Below the pieces are notes generated by a model. The model made no database searches. It had not been told where the DNA came from and was given only the letters and a program-made list of their open reading frames with translations. From the NCBI GenBank assembly GCA_015075405.1, contig JABTUK010000003.1:496001-560000 (forward strand): a DNA stretch of 64,000 bases, read 5' to 3'. Source of the stretch: Anaerolineales bacterium. GTDB lineage: Bacteria > Chloroflexota > Anaerolineae > 4572-78 > J111. Made by a program: the position numbers and the translations under genes. Below, one piece after another: positions 51,936-60,197 of the stretch (position 1 is its first letter; every line of letters starts with the position of its first letter).

Positions 51936-52235
51936 ATGGCACGGTACCAAATTTTGTATTGGGAACACATTCCCCTCGGCGTTAAAGCAACAGATGTGAA
52001 CGGCACGGTCAGAGAAAATTTACCGGCTCGCTTCCAGCAAGCCGTAGAAAATGCAGCTTCACGCGCCGGCCAGACCAGCGCCGCCGCTTATACTTCGATG
52101 TTCAAATGGGGCAAAGAGCAGGAACGGCCCGGCGCTGCGGCCGAAGTGGCCGCTTCGATTGCCAAAGAACTCGACGAAACCTGGGATGAAGCCGAAGCGC
52201 TGGCGGCCTTTGAGGAATCAAAGAAGAAAGAGTAG
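51936..52235 (+). CDS. Small Virulence_fact-family protein
   Basis: 99 residues from ATG 51936 (AAAGGG upstream; ATG 51930 is also in frame). The N-terminal MARYQILYWEHIPLGVKATD and the middle TSMFKWGKEQERPG follow the pattern of the Pfam Virulence_fact domain, a small family of unknown function despite its name. The C-terminus is an acidic helix. It stands alone before the ilv leader. Confidence 0.7.
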   Translation: MARYQILYWEHIPLGVKATDVNGTVRENLPARFQQAVENAASRAGQTSAAAYTSMFKWGKEQERPGAAAEVAASIAKELDETWDEAEALAAFEESKKKE

Positions 52236-52332
52236 AAGATAGAGGAATGGAAGGCTGGAAGATTGGATCAACACCTCTCACCTTCCAATCGTCTCTTGTC
52301 CCCTGCAATTTTACCCGGACTACTTTTGAATC

Positions 52333-52361
52333 TTGACAGATAAACCGAGCTATGCTAATAT
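52333..52361 (+). promoter_or_regulatory. Promoter of the ilv operon
   Basis: TTGACA (52333-52338), 17-base spacer, TAATAT (52356-52361). Predicted start about 52368, giving a 285-base leader before ilvB. Confidence 0.78.
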
Positions 52362-52406
52362 GGGCGCAATAAATTTGACCGCTAAAATTACAGGTTATTC
52401 GTCCAG

Positions 52407-52493
52407 ATGTTAAATCGCGTGGTGGTAGTAGTAGTACTTGGCGTCCTCCTTATTAAGTATAAGGGGGCGTTTGTCGTTGGAAGTGCTATGTAA
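52407..52493 (+). CDS. ilvL: ilv leader peptide (attenuation)
   Basis: 28 residues beginning MLNR, then VVVVVVLGVLLI, so ten of twelve consecutive-region codons are Val, Leu or Ile. This is the mark of a ribosome-mediated attenuator sensing branched-chain aminoacyl-tRNA. The arms fit: CCTCCTTAT (region 1) can pair with ATAAGGGGG (region 2); region 2, GGGGGCGTTTGT, can instead pair with ACAAACGCC (region 3), which includes the first half of the terminator stem. Stalling at the Val/Leu codons would free region 2 and allow readthrough into ilvB. Confidence 0.85.
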   Translation: MLNRVVVVVVLGVLLIKYKGAFVVGSAM

Positions 52494-52523
52494 GCCACAG
52501 CCGCACTTAAATTGTTCACAAAC

Positions 52524-52548
52524 GCCTCCCACACCGGGAGGCTTTTTT
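52524..52548 (+). terminator. Attenuator terminator of the ilv operon
   Basis: GCCTCCC (52524-52530), loop ACACC, GGGAGGC (52536-52542), then TTTTTT. It lies 31 bases after the leader-peptide stop. The 5' arm is shared with the antiterminator. Confidence 0.88.
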
Positions 52549-52654
52549 GTGCAAGTAGCAGGTAGCAAGATCGCAAGTTATGGGGTTTACTGTTGCTCTG
52601 CTACCTTGTTACTCAGCATTTTGAAACTTTATCTAAACTCAAAAGGAGAACAAA

Positions 52655-54376
52655 ATGGCACGACTATTAACCGGCGCTGAAATTGTGTGGGAATGTTTAC
52701 TGCTGGAAGGCGTCGAGGTAGTATTTGGCTATCCTGGCGGCGCAATCTTGCCCATTTATGATGCGCTCTACAAATACCAGGACCGGATTCATCACGTTTT
52801 GACCCGCCACGAGCAGGGCGCCACCCACATGGCCGATGGCTATGCCCGCGCCAGCGGGAAAGTGGGGGTAGCGATGGCCACCTCCGGCCCCGGCGCGACC
52901 AATATGGTCACGGGCATTGCCACCGCGATGATGGACTCCTCGCCCATCGTCTGCATCACCGGCCAGGTGGCTACTACGGCCATTGGCGGTGATGCTTTCC
53001 AGGAAACCGACATCACCGGGATTACCCAGCCCATCACCAAGCACAACTATCTGGTCACCGATATCGAGGACCTGGTTGAGACCATCCGCGAAGCCTTTTA
53101 CATTGCCCGCACTGGCCGGCCCGGCCCGGTGCTGGTGGATATTGCCAAAGATGTTCAGAATGCCAAAATAGAATTCGAGGGCTACCCGGATGAGCCGGTT
53201 GAACTGCCCGGTTACCATCCCCCGGCCCAGGCCCCCGAAGCGCAGGTGAGCGCCGCCCTGGAACTCATCAACAACGCCAAGCGACCGATCATTTTGGCCG
53301 GGCACGGCGTCCTGCTCTCTGATTCTATGAAAGAACTGCGCGAACTGGCCGAAAAAGGCAACATCCCGGTCACGACCACCTTGTTGGGTATTGGCGCCTT
53401 TCCGGCCAGCCATCCCCTCAACCTGGGTATGATGGGCATGCACGGCGGCGCCTGGTGCAACTACGCCGTACAGGAAGCCGATTTGCTTATTGCCTGCGGC
53501 ATGCGTTTTGACGACCGGGTGACCGGCAACCTCAAAACCTACTCACCCAATTCCAAAAAAATCCACATCGAAATAGATGCTTCCGAAATCAATAAAAACG
53601 TCAAGGTTGACGTGGGCATCCATGCCGATTTGGGCACAGTGCTGCGGCAAATCAATCCCGGCGTAGAACGTGGCCCGGATAGAACGGAATGGTGGGCCAA
53701 AATCCGCGACTGGCAGGAAGACGCCAACGAGCGCGATATCCTCCAATTTGAGTCGCCCACCCTGCTGGCGGCGCAGGCCATCCGCAAAATCTGGGAAGGC
53801 ACCGAGGGCAAAGCTTTTGTGGTGACCGATGTCGGCCAGCACCAGATGCTGGAATGTCAATACTACGCCCACGACGACCCCTTTACCCTCAGCACCTCTG
53901 GCGGCCTGGGGACGATGGGTTTCAGCCTGCCGGCGGCGATTGGAGCCAGCTTCTATGTTAAAGATCGGGAAATCTGGACCATTGCCGGCGACGGCTGTAT
54001 TCAGATGACGATTATGGAACTGGCGACGGCGGTGCAGGAAAACTGCAACATCAACATCTGCATCATCAACAACGGCTACCTGGGCATGGTCCGCCAGTGG
54101 CAGCAGATGTTCTACGAGAGCCGCTATGTTGAAACGCCGATTTACAGTCCCGATTACGTCAAACTGGCCGAAGCTTACGGCATGCCCGGCTACCGGATCG
54201 AGAAACAGGAAGACATCATTCCGACCATGCGTAAAGCCCAGGCCCACAACGGGCCGGTGCTGATCGAGTTTGTGGTGGAACGCTTTGATAATGTCTACCC
54301 CATGGTCCCCGCCGGGGCAGACTTGCATAATATGATCCGGCGGCCCCACCCGCGTTTTGAAAAAATGGAGATGTAA
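52655..54376 (+). CDS. ilvB: Acetolactate synthase, large subunit
   Basis: 573 residues, AAAAGGAGAAC before the ATG. Thiamine-diphosphate enzyme: V-F-G-Y-P-G-G-A-I-L-P, RHEQGATHMADGYARA (cofactor glutamate), central FAD-binding domain with GMRFDDRVTGN, and the ThDP motif GDGCIQMTIMELATA. It condenses two pyruvates to 2-acetolactate, or pyruvate with 2-ketobutyrate, the first common step of valine, leucine and isoleucine synthesis. First gene of ilvB-ilvN-ilvC, under the attenuator upstream. Confidence 0.95.
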   Translation: MARLLTGAEIVWECLLLEGVEVVFGYPGGAILPIYDALYKYQDRIHHVLTRHEQGATHMADGYARASGKVGVAMATSGPGATNMVTGIATAMMDSSPIVCITGQVATTAIGGDAFQETDITGITQPITKHNYLVTDIEDLVETIREAFYIARTGRPGPVLVDIAKDVQNAKIEFEGYPDEPVELPGYHPPAQAPEAQVSAALELINNAKRPIILAGHGVLLSDSMKELRELAEKGNIPVTTTLLGIGAFPASHPLNLGMMGMHGGAWCNYAVQEADLLIACGMRFDDRVTGNLKTYSPNSKKIHIEIDASEINKNVKVDVGIHADLGTVLRQINPGVERGPDRTEWWAKIRDWQEDANERDILQFESPTLLAAQAIRKIWEGTEGKAFVVTDVGQHQMLECQYYAHDDPFTLSTSGGLGTMGFSLPAAIGASFYVKDREIWTIAGDGCIQMTIMELATAVQENCNINICIINNGYLGMVRQWQQMFYESRYVETPIYSPDYVKLAEAYGMPGYRIEKQEDIIPTMRKAQAHNGPVLIEFVVERFDNVYPMVPAGADLHNMIRRPHPRFEKMEM

Positions 54377-54378
54377 GG

Positions 54379-54462
54379 CCAGGTAGCAGGTAGTAAGTAG
54401 TAAGTAGTAGGGGTAAGAATCCCCTACTGCCTACTACTTACTACCTACTACTTGTTCACTAC
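54379..54462. repeat. Inverted GTAGTAA/GTAGCAG heptamer hairpin
   Basis: GGTAGCAGGTAGTAAGTAGT-type units, short spacer, then CTACTGCCTACTACTTACTA-type inverted units. Lies between ilvB and ilvN. Confidence 0.8.
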
Positions 54463-54489
54463 CGACTACACAGAAAAAGGAAATTCATC

Positions 54490-55020
54490 ATGAAACAAAC
54501 CCTTGTTGCCCTTGTTGAAGATAAACCCGGCGTGTTGAATCGGGTGGCCAGCCTGTTCCGCCGCCGTAATTTTAACATCGAAAGCCTGGCTGTCGGCCAC
54601 AGCGAAACGCCGGGTGTGAGCCGCATGACCATTGTGACCGATGAGTACGAAAATATCCGGCGCAATGTCATTCGGGCCAATTTACTCAAGCTGATCAATG
54701 TGATCGAAGTGCAGGATGTTACCGACCAGCCCTGCGTTATCCGTGAAACGGCGCTAATCAAGGTGCAGGCGGATGCGACCATTCGCGGCCAGGTGATGGA
54801 TGTCTCCGAGATGTACCGGGCGCGGATTGTGGACGTGGCTACCGAAACGCTGGTGGTCGAAGTAACCGGCGAACCGAGCAAGGTTGAGGCGCTGATCGAG
54901 ATTTTGGAACCTTTTGGGGTCCTCGAAATTATGCGCACCGGCAAAATTGCCATGACTCGGGGTGTGGTCAAACCGCGCCCCGATTTAACCCCGGCGGCGA
55001 AAACTAACGGCAAGCATTAA
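54490..55020 (+). CDS. ilvN: Acetolactate synthase, small (regulatory) subunit
   Basis: 176 residues. N-terminal ACT domain (TLVALVEDKPGVLNRVASLF, NFNIESLAVGHSETPGVSRM) and the C-terminal small-subunit domain (ETALIKVQADATIRGQVMDV). It raises the activity of IlvB and gives valine feedback inhibition. AAAAAGGAAATTC precedes the ATG. The last residues are a short basic tail. Confidence 0.93.
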   Translation: MKQTLVALVEDKPGVLNRVASLFRRRNFNIESLAVGHSETPGVSRMTIVTDEYENIRRNVIRANLLKLINVIEVQDVTDQPCVIRETALIKVQADATIRGQVMDVSEMYRARIVDVATETLVVEVTGEPSKVEALIEILEPFGVLEIMRTGKIAMTRGVVKPRPDLTPAAKTNGKH

Positions 55021-55022
55021 AC

Positions 55023-55080
55023 AGGGTAGCAAGGTAGCAGGTAGCAGATTCTTTGCTACCCTGCTACCTGCTACCCTGTA
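55023..55080. repeat. Inverted GGTAGCA heptamer hairpin
   Basis: GGTAGCAAGGTAGCAGGTAG then CTACCCTGCTACCTGCTACC: arms pair over about 24 bases with a loop of about 6. It fills the gap between ilvN and ilvC. Confidence 0.85.
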
Positions 55081-55113
55081 AAACCATAACCAATGAAGGG
55101 AATTTTATTAAGC

Positions 55114-56589
55114 ATGGCATTAGATTTTCAAACCAAAGTATTTGAGAAAGAGAAAATTATCCTGGGCGATACCGAAGAGTATATTGTCCGGGGCGGGCGA
55201 CATCTCTTTCCTTTATTACCCAAAGCCTTTGAGGGCATCAGGCAAATCGGGGTCATCGGCTGGTCGTCGCAGGGGCCGGCGCAGGCCCAGAATTTGCGCG
55301 ACTCGCTCGAAGGCAGCGGAATCAAGGTAAAAGTGGGGCTGCGGGCCGGGTCATCCTCGATGAAAAAGGCCGAGGAAGTGGGTTTTACCGAGGCCAACGG
55401 CACGTTGGGCGAAATGTACCAGGTTATCCGCGAGTCGGATATGGTGCTGCTGCTCATCTCCGATGCGGCTCAGGCCCAGAATTACAAAGAGATTTTTAAG
55501 GCCATCCGGCCGGGGGCCACGCTGGGCCTGTCGCACGGCTTTTTGCTGGGCTACCTGACCAGCATCGGCGAGAAGTTCCCGGAGAATATCAACGTCATTG
55601 GCGTTTGCCCCAAAGGGATGGGGCCGTCGGTGCGGCGCTTGTACGAGCAGGGCCGCACGGTCAATGGGGCGGGGATCAATGCCAGCTTTGCCGTGCAGCA
55701 AGATATTGACGGCAAGGCGACCGATTACGCCCTGGCCTGGTCGGTGGGGTTGGGATCGCCCTTTACCTTTATGACCACCCTGGAACTGGAGTACAAATCC
55801 GACATCTTTGGCGAGCGGGGCATTTTACTGGGGGCCGTTCACGGTATTGTTGAGAGCCTTTACCTCTGGTTCAAGCAGCACGGTTACAGCCCAGAGGAAG
55901 CCTTCAACAATTCAGTCGAAGCCATTACCGGGCCGATTAGTAAACTTATCTCCAAACAGGGCTTGCTGGCCGTTTACGAATCGTTGAACGAGAGCGACAA
56001 AGATTTGTTCCGGCGGGCCTACTCGGCGGCTTACCATCCGGCCCGTGAAATTCTGATGGAGATTTATTACGAGGTTTCCTCCGGCAAAGAATTGGCCAGC
56101 GTGATTGCGGCCAATGAACTTTTCAAGAAATATCCGATGGGCAAAATTGATGGGACCGAGATGTGGCAGGTGGGCGAAAAAGTCCGGGCCAAACGCGACC
56201 CCAACAAAATCCCGCTCAACCCCGTTGCCGCCGGGATTTACATCGCCACCATGATTGCCCAGGTGGATGTATTGAAAGAAAATGGGCACCCCTACTCTGA
56301 GATTGCTAACGAGACCATTATCGAGGCGGTAGACTCGCTCAACCCGTACATGGATTTCAAAGGCGTGGCCTACATGGTGGATAACTGCTCCACCACCGCC
56401 CGGCTCGGCTCGCGCAAATGGGCCCCGCGCTTTGACTACATCCTGCGGCAGCAAGCCTTCACCGCCCTCGACCAGGGCAACCAGGTGGATGAGGAACTCT
56501 TTGACAGCTTTATCCACAGCGACATCCACCAAGTGCTGTCGGTTTGCGCCGAACTGCGGCCATCGGTGGATATTTCGGTAGTCAGTTAA
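55114..56589 (+). CDS. ilvC: Ketol-acid reductoisomerase, long (class II) plant-like form
   Basis: 491 residues from ATG 55114 with GAAGGG upstream (an ATG at 55093 lacks one). Rossmann start IRQIGVIGWSSQGPAQAQNL; then VCPKGMGPSVRRLYEQG, LEYKSDIFGERGILLGAVHG, KMWQVGEKVRA-like TEMWQVGEKVRAKRDP and VDNCSTTARLGSRKWAPRFDY. Segment by segment this resembles plant chloroplast enzymes more than the short class I form (about 330 residues) of most bacteria or the E. coli class II form. It isomerises and reduces acetolactate with NADPH. Follows ilvN with a repeat hairpin between. Confidence 0.93.
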   Translation: MALDFQTKVFEKEKIILGDTEEYIVRGGRHLFPLLPKAFEGIRQIGVIGWSSQGPAQAQNLRDSLEGSGIKVKVGLRAGSSSMKKAEEVGFTEANGTLGEMYQVIRESDMVLLLISDAAQAQNYKEIFKAIRPGATLGLSHGFLLGYLTSIGEKFPENINVIGVCPKGMGPSVRRLYEQGRTVNGAGINASFAVQQDIDGKATDYALAWSVGLGSPFTFMTTLELEYKSDIFGERGILLGAVHGIVESLYLWFKQHGYSPEEAFNNSVEAITGPISKLISKQGLLAVYESLNESDKDLFRRAYSAAYHPAREILMEIYYEVSSGKELASVIAANELFKKYPMGKIDGTEMWQVGEKVRAKRDPNKIPLNPVAAGIYIATMIAQVDVLKENGHPYSEIANETIIEAVDSLNPYMDFKGVAYMVDNCSTTARLGSRKWAPRFDYILRQQAFTALDQGNQVDEELFDSFIHSDIHQVLSVCAELRPSVDISVVS

Positions 56590-56665
56590 GCGGCGAAGAG
56601 GCGAGGACAGGTGAGGCGAAGAATAAGTTGTCTTCGCCTCATCGCCTCCCTCCTCCTCGCCTCTT
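56590..56665. repeat. Inverted GAGGCGA-type hairpin after ilvC
   Basis: GGCGAAGAGGCGAGGACAGG-type units followed by TCTTCGCCTCATCGCCTCCC-type inverted units. A likely transcription or mRNA-stability hairpin at the end of the ilv operon. Confidence 0.75.
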
Positions 56666-56859
56666 CCCAAAAATTCCAATTTTTTCGGGTAAGAGGAGCA
56701 ATGCTCAAGGGTCAACCGGCCAGGAACACCCCCGAACCGACTTAAAATTAAGGTTTTTGTAAGCAAACAGGTATAATATTTTAGAGAGAAAGGGGATTTG
56801 TCAAGTAGGACAAATTTTAGTTTGTCCAAAATAAAGATACCGAGATAAAGGGATATTAA

Positions 56860-57021
56860 ATGTCAGACCAAAATAAGGCGCGGCAAATTGAGGAAAAAAT
56901 CCGGCAAAAGCTGGCCCAACTGGGCCAAGCCCTGGATGAGTGGCTGAACAAGCAGCGCTTGCAGCCCCACCCCCTGCCGGTCCCCATTGACCGCCCCTAC
57001 CGCAGAAAAATTAACAATTAA
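56860..57021 (+). CDS. Small hypothetical protein
   Basis: 53 residues, with AAAGGG upstream. Begins MSDQNKARQIEEKIRQKLAQ, an amphipathic charged helix of about 35 residues, and ends in a Pro-rich basic tail (PVPIDRPYRRKINN). No signal peptide. Family not recognised. Confidence 0.5.
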   Translation: MSDQNKARQIEEKIRQKLAQLGQALDEWLNKQRLQPHPLPVPIDRPYRRKINN

Positions 57022-57059
57022 CCATTGACAATTCACAATTCACAATTAGAAAGGTGGTG

Positions 57060-57176
57060 ATGCCTGTGACAGGCGATGCCCTCGCTGACCTTAGCGACCT
57101 TAGCAAACAACCTTTAAATATTTTGTTTTTAACCAAATTAACCGTATCATGCAGCCCTGGCGGGGTTGGTGATTGA
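57060..57176 (+). CDS. Possible 38-residue leader ORF or relic before leuA
   Basis: AAAGGTGGTG directly before ATG 57060. The peptide has seven leucines of 38 (ADLSDLSKQPLNILFLTKL), which could sense leucine, but they are not consecutive and no terminator is visible before leuA. NILFLTKLTV also resembles the start of a glycosyltransferase, so a relic is possible. The rest of the gap to 57300 has only short repeats (ATTCACA; GGTTGTTAG). Confidence 0.3.
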   Translation: MPVTGDALADLSDLSKQPLNILFLTKLTVSCSPGGVGD

Positions 57177-57300
57177 TGAATGGCAATGAGTCATTGAGCA
57201 ATATCTTGCAAGACAAAACTTCGTTAGTGTGATAAACTGCAAGTGATGACTGGTTGTTAGTCTTCAGTCACCAACCTCCCCCAAATATTAGGAGGAAAAA

Positions 57301-58962
57301 ATGGCTGAAAACAGTGATGTTCCCGTACAAAAAGATAAACTGATTATCTTTGATACTACCCTGCGCGATGGCGAGCAGTCGCCCGGCGCAACCCTAAACA
57401 TTGAAGAAAAATTGGAAATTGCCCGGCAGCTCTCCCGCCTGGGCGTTGACATCTGCGAAGCCGGCTTCCCCATCGCCTCCCCCGGCGACTTTGAAGCTGT
57501 CCGCCGCATCGCCGAAGAAGTTGGTCCGCTGACCGAAGGGCGCAAAGACGGCCAGCCGATGGTCATCGCCGGGCTGGCCCGCGCCAACCAGCAGGATATT
57601 GACCGGGCTTACCAGGCCGTTAAAGCCGCCCCGCGCCATCGCATTCATACCTTTCTGGCTACCAGTGATATTCACCTGAAACACAAACTAAAAATTGACC
57701 GCGAAGAGTGCATTGACCAGGTCATCAAAGCAGTCAGCTATGCCAAAAGCCTGTGTGACGATATTGAATTTTCGCCCGAAGATGCGGGGCGCAGCGATCC
57801 GGCCTTTTTGACTGTTGTCCTGGGCGAGGCCATTAAAGCCGGGGCCACCACCCTCAATATCCCCGATACCGTCGGCTACACCACCCCCGAAGAGTTTGGC
57901 TGGCTGATTAAATACTTGATTGAAAATACGCCCGGCGCAGAAAAAGTTGTCTGGTCAACCCATTGCCACAACGACCTGGGCCTGGCGACAGCCAACACCC
58001 TGGCCGGGGTGCGAAATGGCGCGCGCCAGGTCGAAGTCACCATCAACGGCATCGGCGAGAGGGCCGGCAACACCAGCCTGGAAGAAGTGATTATGGCTGT
58101 CCACACCCGCCCCCAAAACTTCCCGGTCGAAGTTAATATTGATACCACCCAGATTATCCGCACCAGCCGCATGGTCAGCGCCTACACCGGCATGCCCATC
58201 CAGCCCAATAAAGCTATCGTCGGGGCGAATGCCTTTGCCCACGAAGCCGGTATCCACCAAGATGGCATGCTCAAACACCACACCACCTACGAAATTATGC
58301 GGCCAGAAACCGTCGGTTTGAGCGCCAGTTCCCTGGTTTTGGGTAAACATTCCGGGCGGCATGCCTTCCGCACCCGGTTGGAAGAGATGGGCTACGACAA
58401 CCTGAACGAAGAGGATTTGAAGAAAGCGTTTGACCGCTTCAAACGCATTGCCGACAAAAAGAAAGTGGTCACCGATGCCGACATCGAGGCCATCATCACC
58501 GACGAATTTTACCAACCCCGCGAAATCTGGAAACTGAATTATGTTCAAGTTTCCTGCGGCGACCGGGTAAATTCGACGGCAACTGTCAGCCTGACCGACC
58601 CCAACGGGGCCGTGTTGATTGACGCCGCCATCGGCACCGGGCCGGTTGACGCGGTTTACAAAGCCATCAATCGTATTGTCGAAGCGCCCAATATCTTAAC
58701 TGAGTTTTCAGTTCAGGCTGTCACCGAAGGCATTGACGCTCTGGGCGAAGTGACCATTCGCATCCAGCCGGAAAATGGAGAAGGCTATACCACCAACCCC
58801 CAAACCGGGGCGCAGGTGGTCCGCACTTACAGCGGCCACGGGGCCAGCACCGATATTATTGTCGCCAGCGCCCGCGCCTACATGAGCGCCCTCAACAAAA
58901 TGCTGGCCGACCGCGCCGAAGAAGCGGCCACCATTCAGCAAAAAGCGGCCGCGGCTGCCTGA
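57301..58962 (+). CDS. leuA: 2-isopropylmalate synthase
   Basis: 553 residues, TTAGGAGGAAAAA before the ATG. Catalytic barrel start IIFDTTLRDGEQSPGATL with the arginine and metal aspartate, STHCHNDLGLATAN (metal histidines), INGIGERAGNTSLEE, and the C-terminal allosteric domain (TATVSLTDPNGAVLIDAAIGTG to the end) that binds leucine. Condenses 2-ketoisovalerate with acetyl-CoA, the first step to leucine. Follows ilvC after two short ORFs; a terminator follows. Confidence 0.93.
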   Translation: MAENSDVPVQKDKLIIFDTTLRDGEQSPGATLNIEEKLEIARQLSRLGVDICEAGFPIASPGDFEAVRRIAEEVGPLTEGRKDGQPMVIAGLARANQQDIDRAYQAVKAAPRHRIHTFLATSDIHLKHKLKIDREECIDQVIKAVSYAKSLCDDIEFSPEDAGRSDPAFLTVVLGEAIKAGATTLNIPDTVGYTTPEEFGWLIKYLIENTPGAEKVVWSTHCHNDLGLATANTLAGVRNGARQVEVTINGIGERAGNTSLEEVIMAVHTRPQNFPVEVNIDTTQIIRTSRMVSAYTGMPIQPNKAIVGANAFAHEAGIHQDGMLKHHTTYEIMRPETVGLSASSLVLGKHSGRHAFRTRLEEMGYDNLNEEDLKKAFDRFKRIADKKKVVTDADIEAIITDEFYQPREIWKLNYVQVSCGDRVNSTATVSLTDPNGAVLIDAAIGTGPVDAVYKAINRIVEAPNILTEFSVQAVTEGIDALGEVTIRIQPENGEGYTTNPQTGAQVVRTYSGHGASTDIIVASARAYMSALNKMLADRAEEAATIQQKAAAAA

Positions 58963-58980
58963 CTCTAACTATCCAAATTC

Positions 58981-59020
58981 AAAAGACCTGCCAGGCAAGT
59001 CCTGACAGGTCTTTTCTGTT
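58981..59020 (+). terminator. Intrinsic terminator of leuA
   Basis: AAAAGACCTG (58981-58990) and CAGGTCTTTT (59006-59015), with inner CCAGG/CCTG pairing, then CTGTTTTT. Confidence 0.8.
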
Positions 59021-59031
59021 TTTAAAAAGTA

Positions 59032-59040
59032 TGGTATACT
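59032..59040 (+). promoter_or_regulatory. Extended -10 promoter of the pan operon
   Basis: TGG-TATACT (TATACT 59035-59040). A start near 59047 puts the pan-RNA-like hairpin and the terminator in the leader. Confidence 0.5.
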
Positions 59041-59103
59041 ATCAATGTCATTGACCGGCCACCGGCAGTGAACATTTAACTTTATTATTTTATAGCCTTC
59101 CAT

Positions 59104-59155
59104 ACGGTGTGAAGTCGCTTGGACCCCTACACGGGCCGAGACGACGCTCAACACA
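59104..59155 (+). ncRNA. Candidate pan RNA motif upstream of panB
   Basis: The stem GTCG-CTTGG (59114-59122) pairs with CCGAG-CGAC (59136-59145) and leaves two single bulged adenosines: A59123 between CTTGG and the inner CCC/GGG hairpin, and A59141 between CCGAG and CGAC. An outer GTGT/ACAC pairing closes it. The published pan motif is a stem-loop with two conserved bulged adenosines in front of pantothenate genes, described from Chloroflexi among other phyla. Position before panB and a downstream terminator agree. I worked the fold out by eye; a covariance-model search was not possible. Confidence 0.6.
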
Positions 59156-59219
59156 ACCTGAAGGATGGATTAAACGTTCAACGTGTAACGTTTAACTCTA
59201 AATGCCTCTTGGGTCTTGA

Positions 59220-59248
59220 GCCTTGCGACTTCCGTCGCAAGGCTTTTT
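59220..59248 (+). terminator. Terminator in the pan leader
   Basis: GCCTTGCGAC (59220-59229), loop TTCC, GTCGCAAGGC (59234-59243), then TTTTT. It lies 95 bases before panB, so it probably ends transcripts prematurely unless the leader RNA prevents it. AAACGTT/AACGTTT (59172-59193) may be part of an alternative fold. Confidence 0.8.
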
Positions 59249-59261
59249 ATTTGGCGCGACC

Positions 59262-59316
59262 GCCAACCCCCATCCTAACCCTCCCTCTAAAAGGGGGAGA
59301 GCAGGGAGGGGGTGCA
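59262..59316. repeat. CCCTCCCT/AGGGAGGG palindromic repeat
   Basis: ACCCCCATCCTAACCCTCCC, then CTCTAAAAGGGGGAGAG, then AGGGAGGGGGT. Related in form to the repeat inside aspS. Confidence 0.65.
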
Positions 59317-59342
59317 GTCGGCGGTCATAACGAGGAGGCACA

Positions 59343-60197
59343 GTGACAGTTTCGACCAAAGTTTCAATTCTTGATCTGCAACGCAAAAAGGAGGAGAGAC
59401 AGCCCATCTCCATGCTCACCGCCTACGATTATCCAGGGGCGCTGCTGGCGGATGAAGCCGGAATTGACCTGATTCTGGTCGGCGACTCCCTGGCCATGAC
59501 GGTCCTCGGCCATCCCAACACGGTTTCGGTCACGATGGACGAGATGCTGCACCACTGCAAGGCCGTTGCGCGAGGGACTAAACGCGCCTTCACCGTCGGC
59601 GATATGCCCTTTATGTCTTACCAGGTGGAGCGCGGCGAAGCAGTTCGCAACGCCGGGCGCTTTTTGAAAGAGGGCAACATGGACTCAATCAAGCTGGAAG
59701 GCGGGCGCGAGGTGGCCGACACCGTGCGGGCCATCGTCGCCGCTGGCATCCCGGTGATGGGGCACATTGGCTTGACCCCACAGAGCGCCACCAAACTGGG
59801 CGGCTTCAAGGTGCAGGGCAAATCGGCCGAAGCAGCCCGCCGCTTGTTGGAAGACGCCCTGCTGCTGGAAGAGGCCGGCTGCTTCGCCATCGTCCTCGAA
59901 GCCATCCCGGCGGCGGTGGGCCGGGTGGTCAGCCAAAAGCTGACCATTCCGACCATCGGCATTGGGGCCGGCCCCGACTGCGATGGGCAGGTTTTGGTTT
60001 TTCACGATATTTTGGGGCTGTTTGACCGCTTCACCCCCAGGTTTGTCAAACGCTACGCCGACCTACGCCAGCCGATTCTGGAGGCGCTGCAAACCTATCG
60101 CCGGGAAGTGGAAGCCAGAGAATTTCCCACCCCGGCCCACAGTTTCACCATTGACGAAGCGGAAATGCAACTACTGAATGAGCGAATGAGCGAATGA
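59343..60197 (+). CDS. panB: 3-methyl-2-oxobutanoate hydroxymethyltransferase
   Basis: 284 residues, GTG start with CGAGGAGG upstream. ISMLTAYDYPGALLADEAG, LVGDSLAMTVLGH (metal Asp), TVGDMPFMSYQ, VMGHIGLTPQS and GIGAGPDCDGQVLVFHD are the family blocks. It adds a hydroxymethyl group from methylene-tetrahydrofolate to 2-ketoisovalerate, giving ketopantoate. First gene of panB-panE-panC. Confidence 0.94.
   Translation: MTVSTKVSILDLQRKKEERQPISMLTAYDYPGALLADEAGIDLILVGDSLAMTVLGHPNTVSVTMDEMLHHCKAVARGTKRAFTVGDMPFMSYQVERGEAVRNAGRFLKEGNMDSIKLEGGREVADTVRAIVAAGIPVMGHIGLTPQSATKLGGFKVQGKSAEAARRLLEDALLLEEAGCFAIVLEAIPAAVGRVVSQKLTIPTIGIGAGPDCDGQVLVFHDILGLFDRFTPRFVKRYADLRQPILEALQTYRREVEAREFPTPAHSFTIDEAEMQLLNERMSE

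Noticed and set aside
52368..52655. T-box riboswitch before ilvB
   Set aside because: No specifier stem or T-box sequence; the leader peptide and alternative arms explain the region fully.
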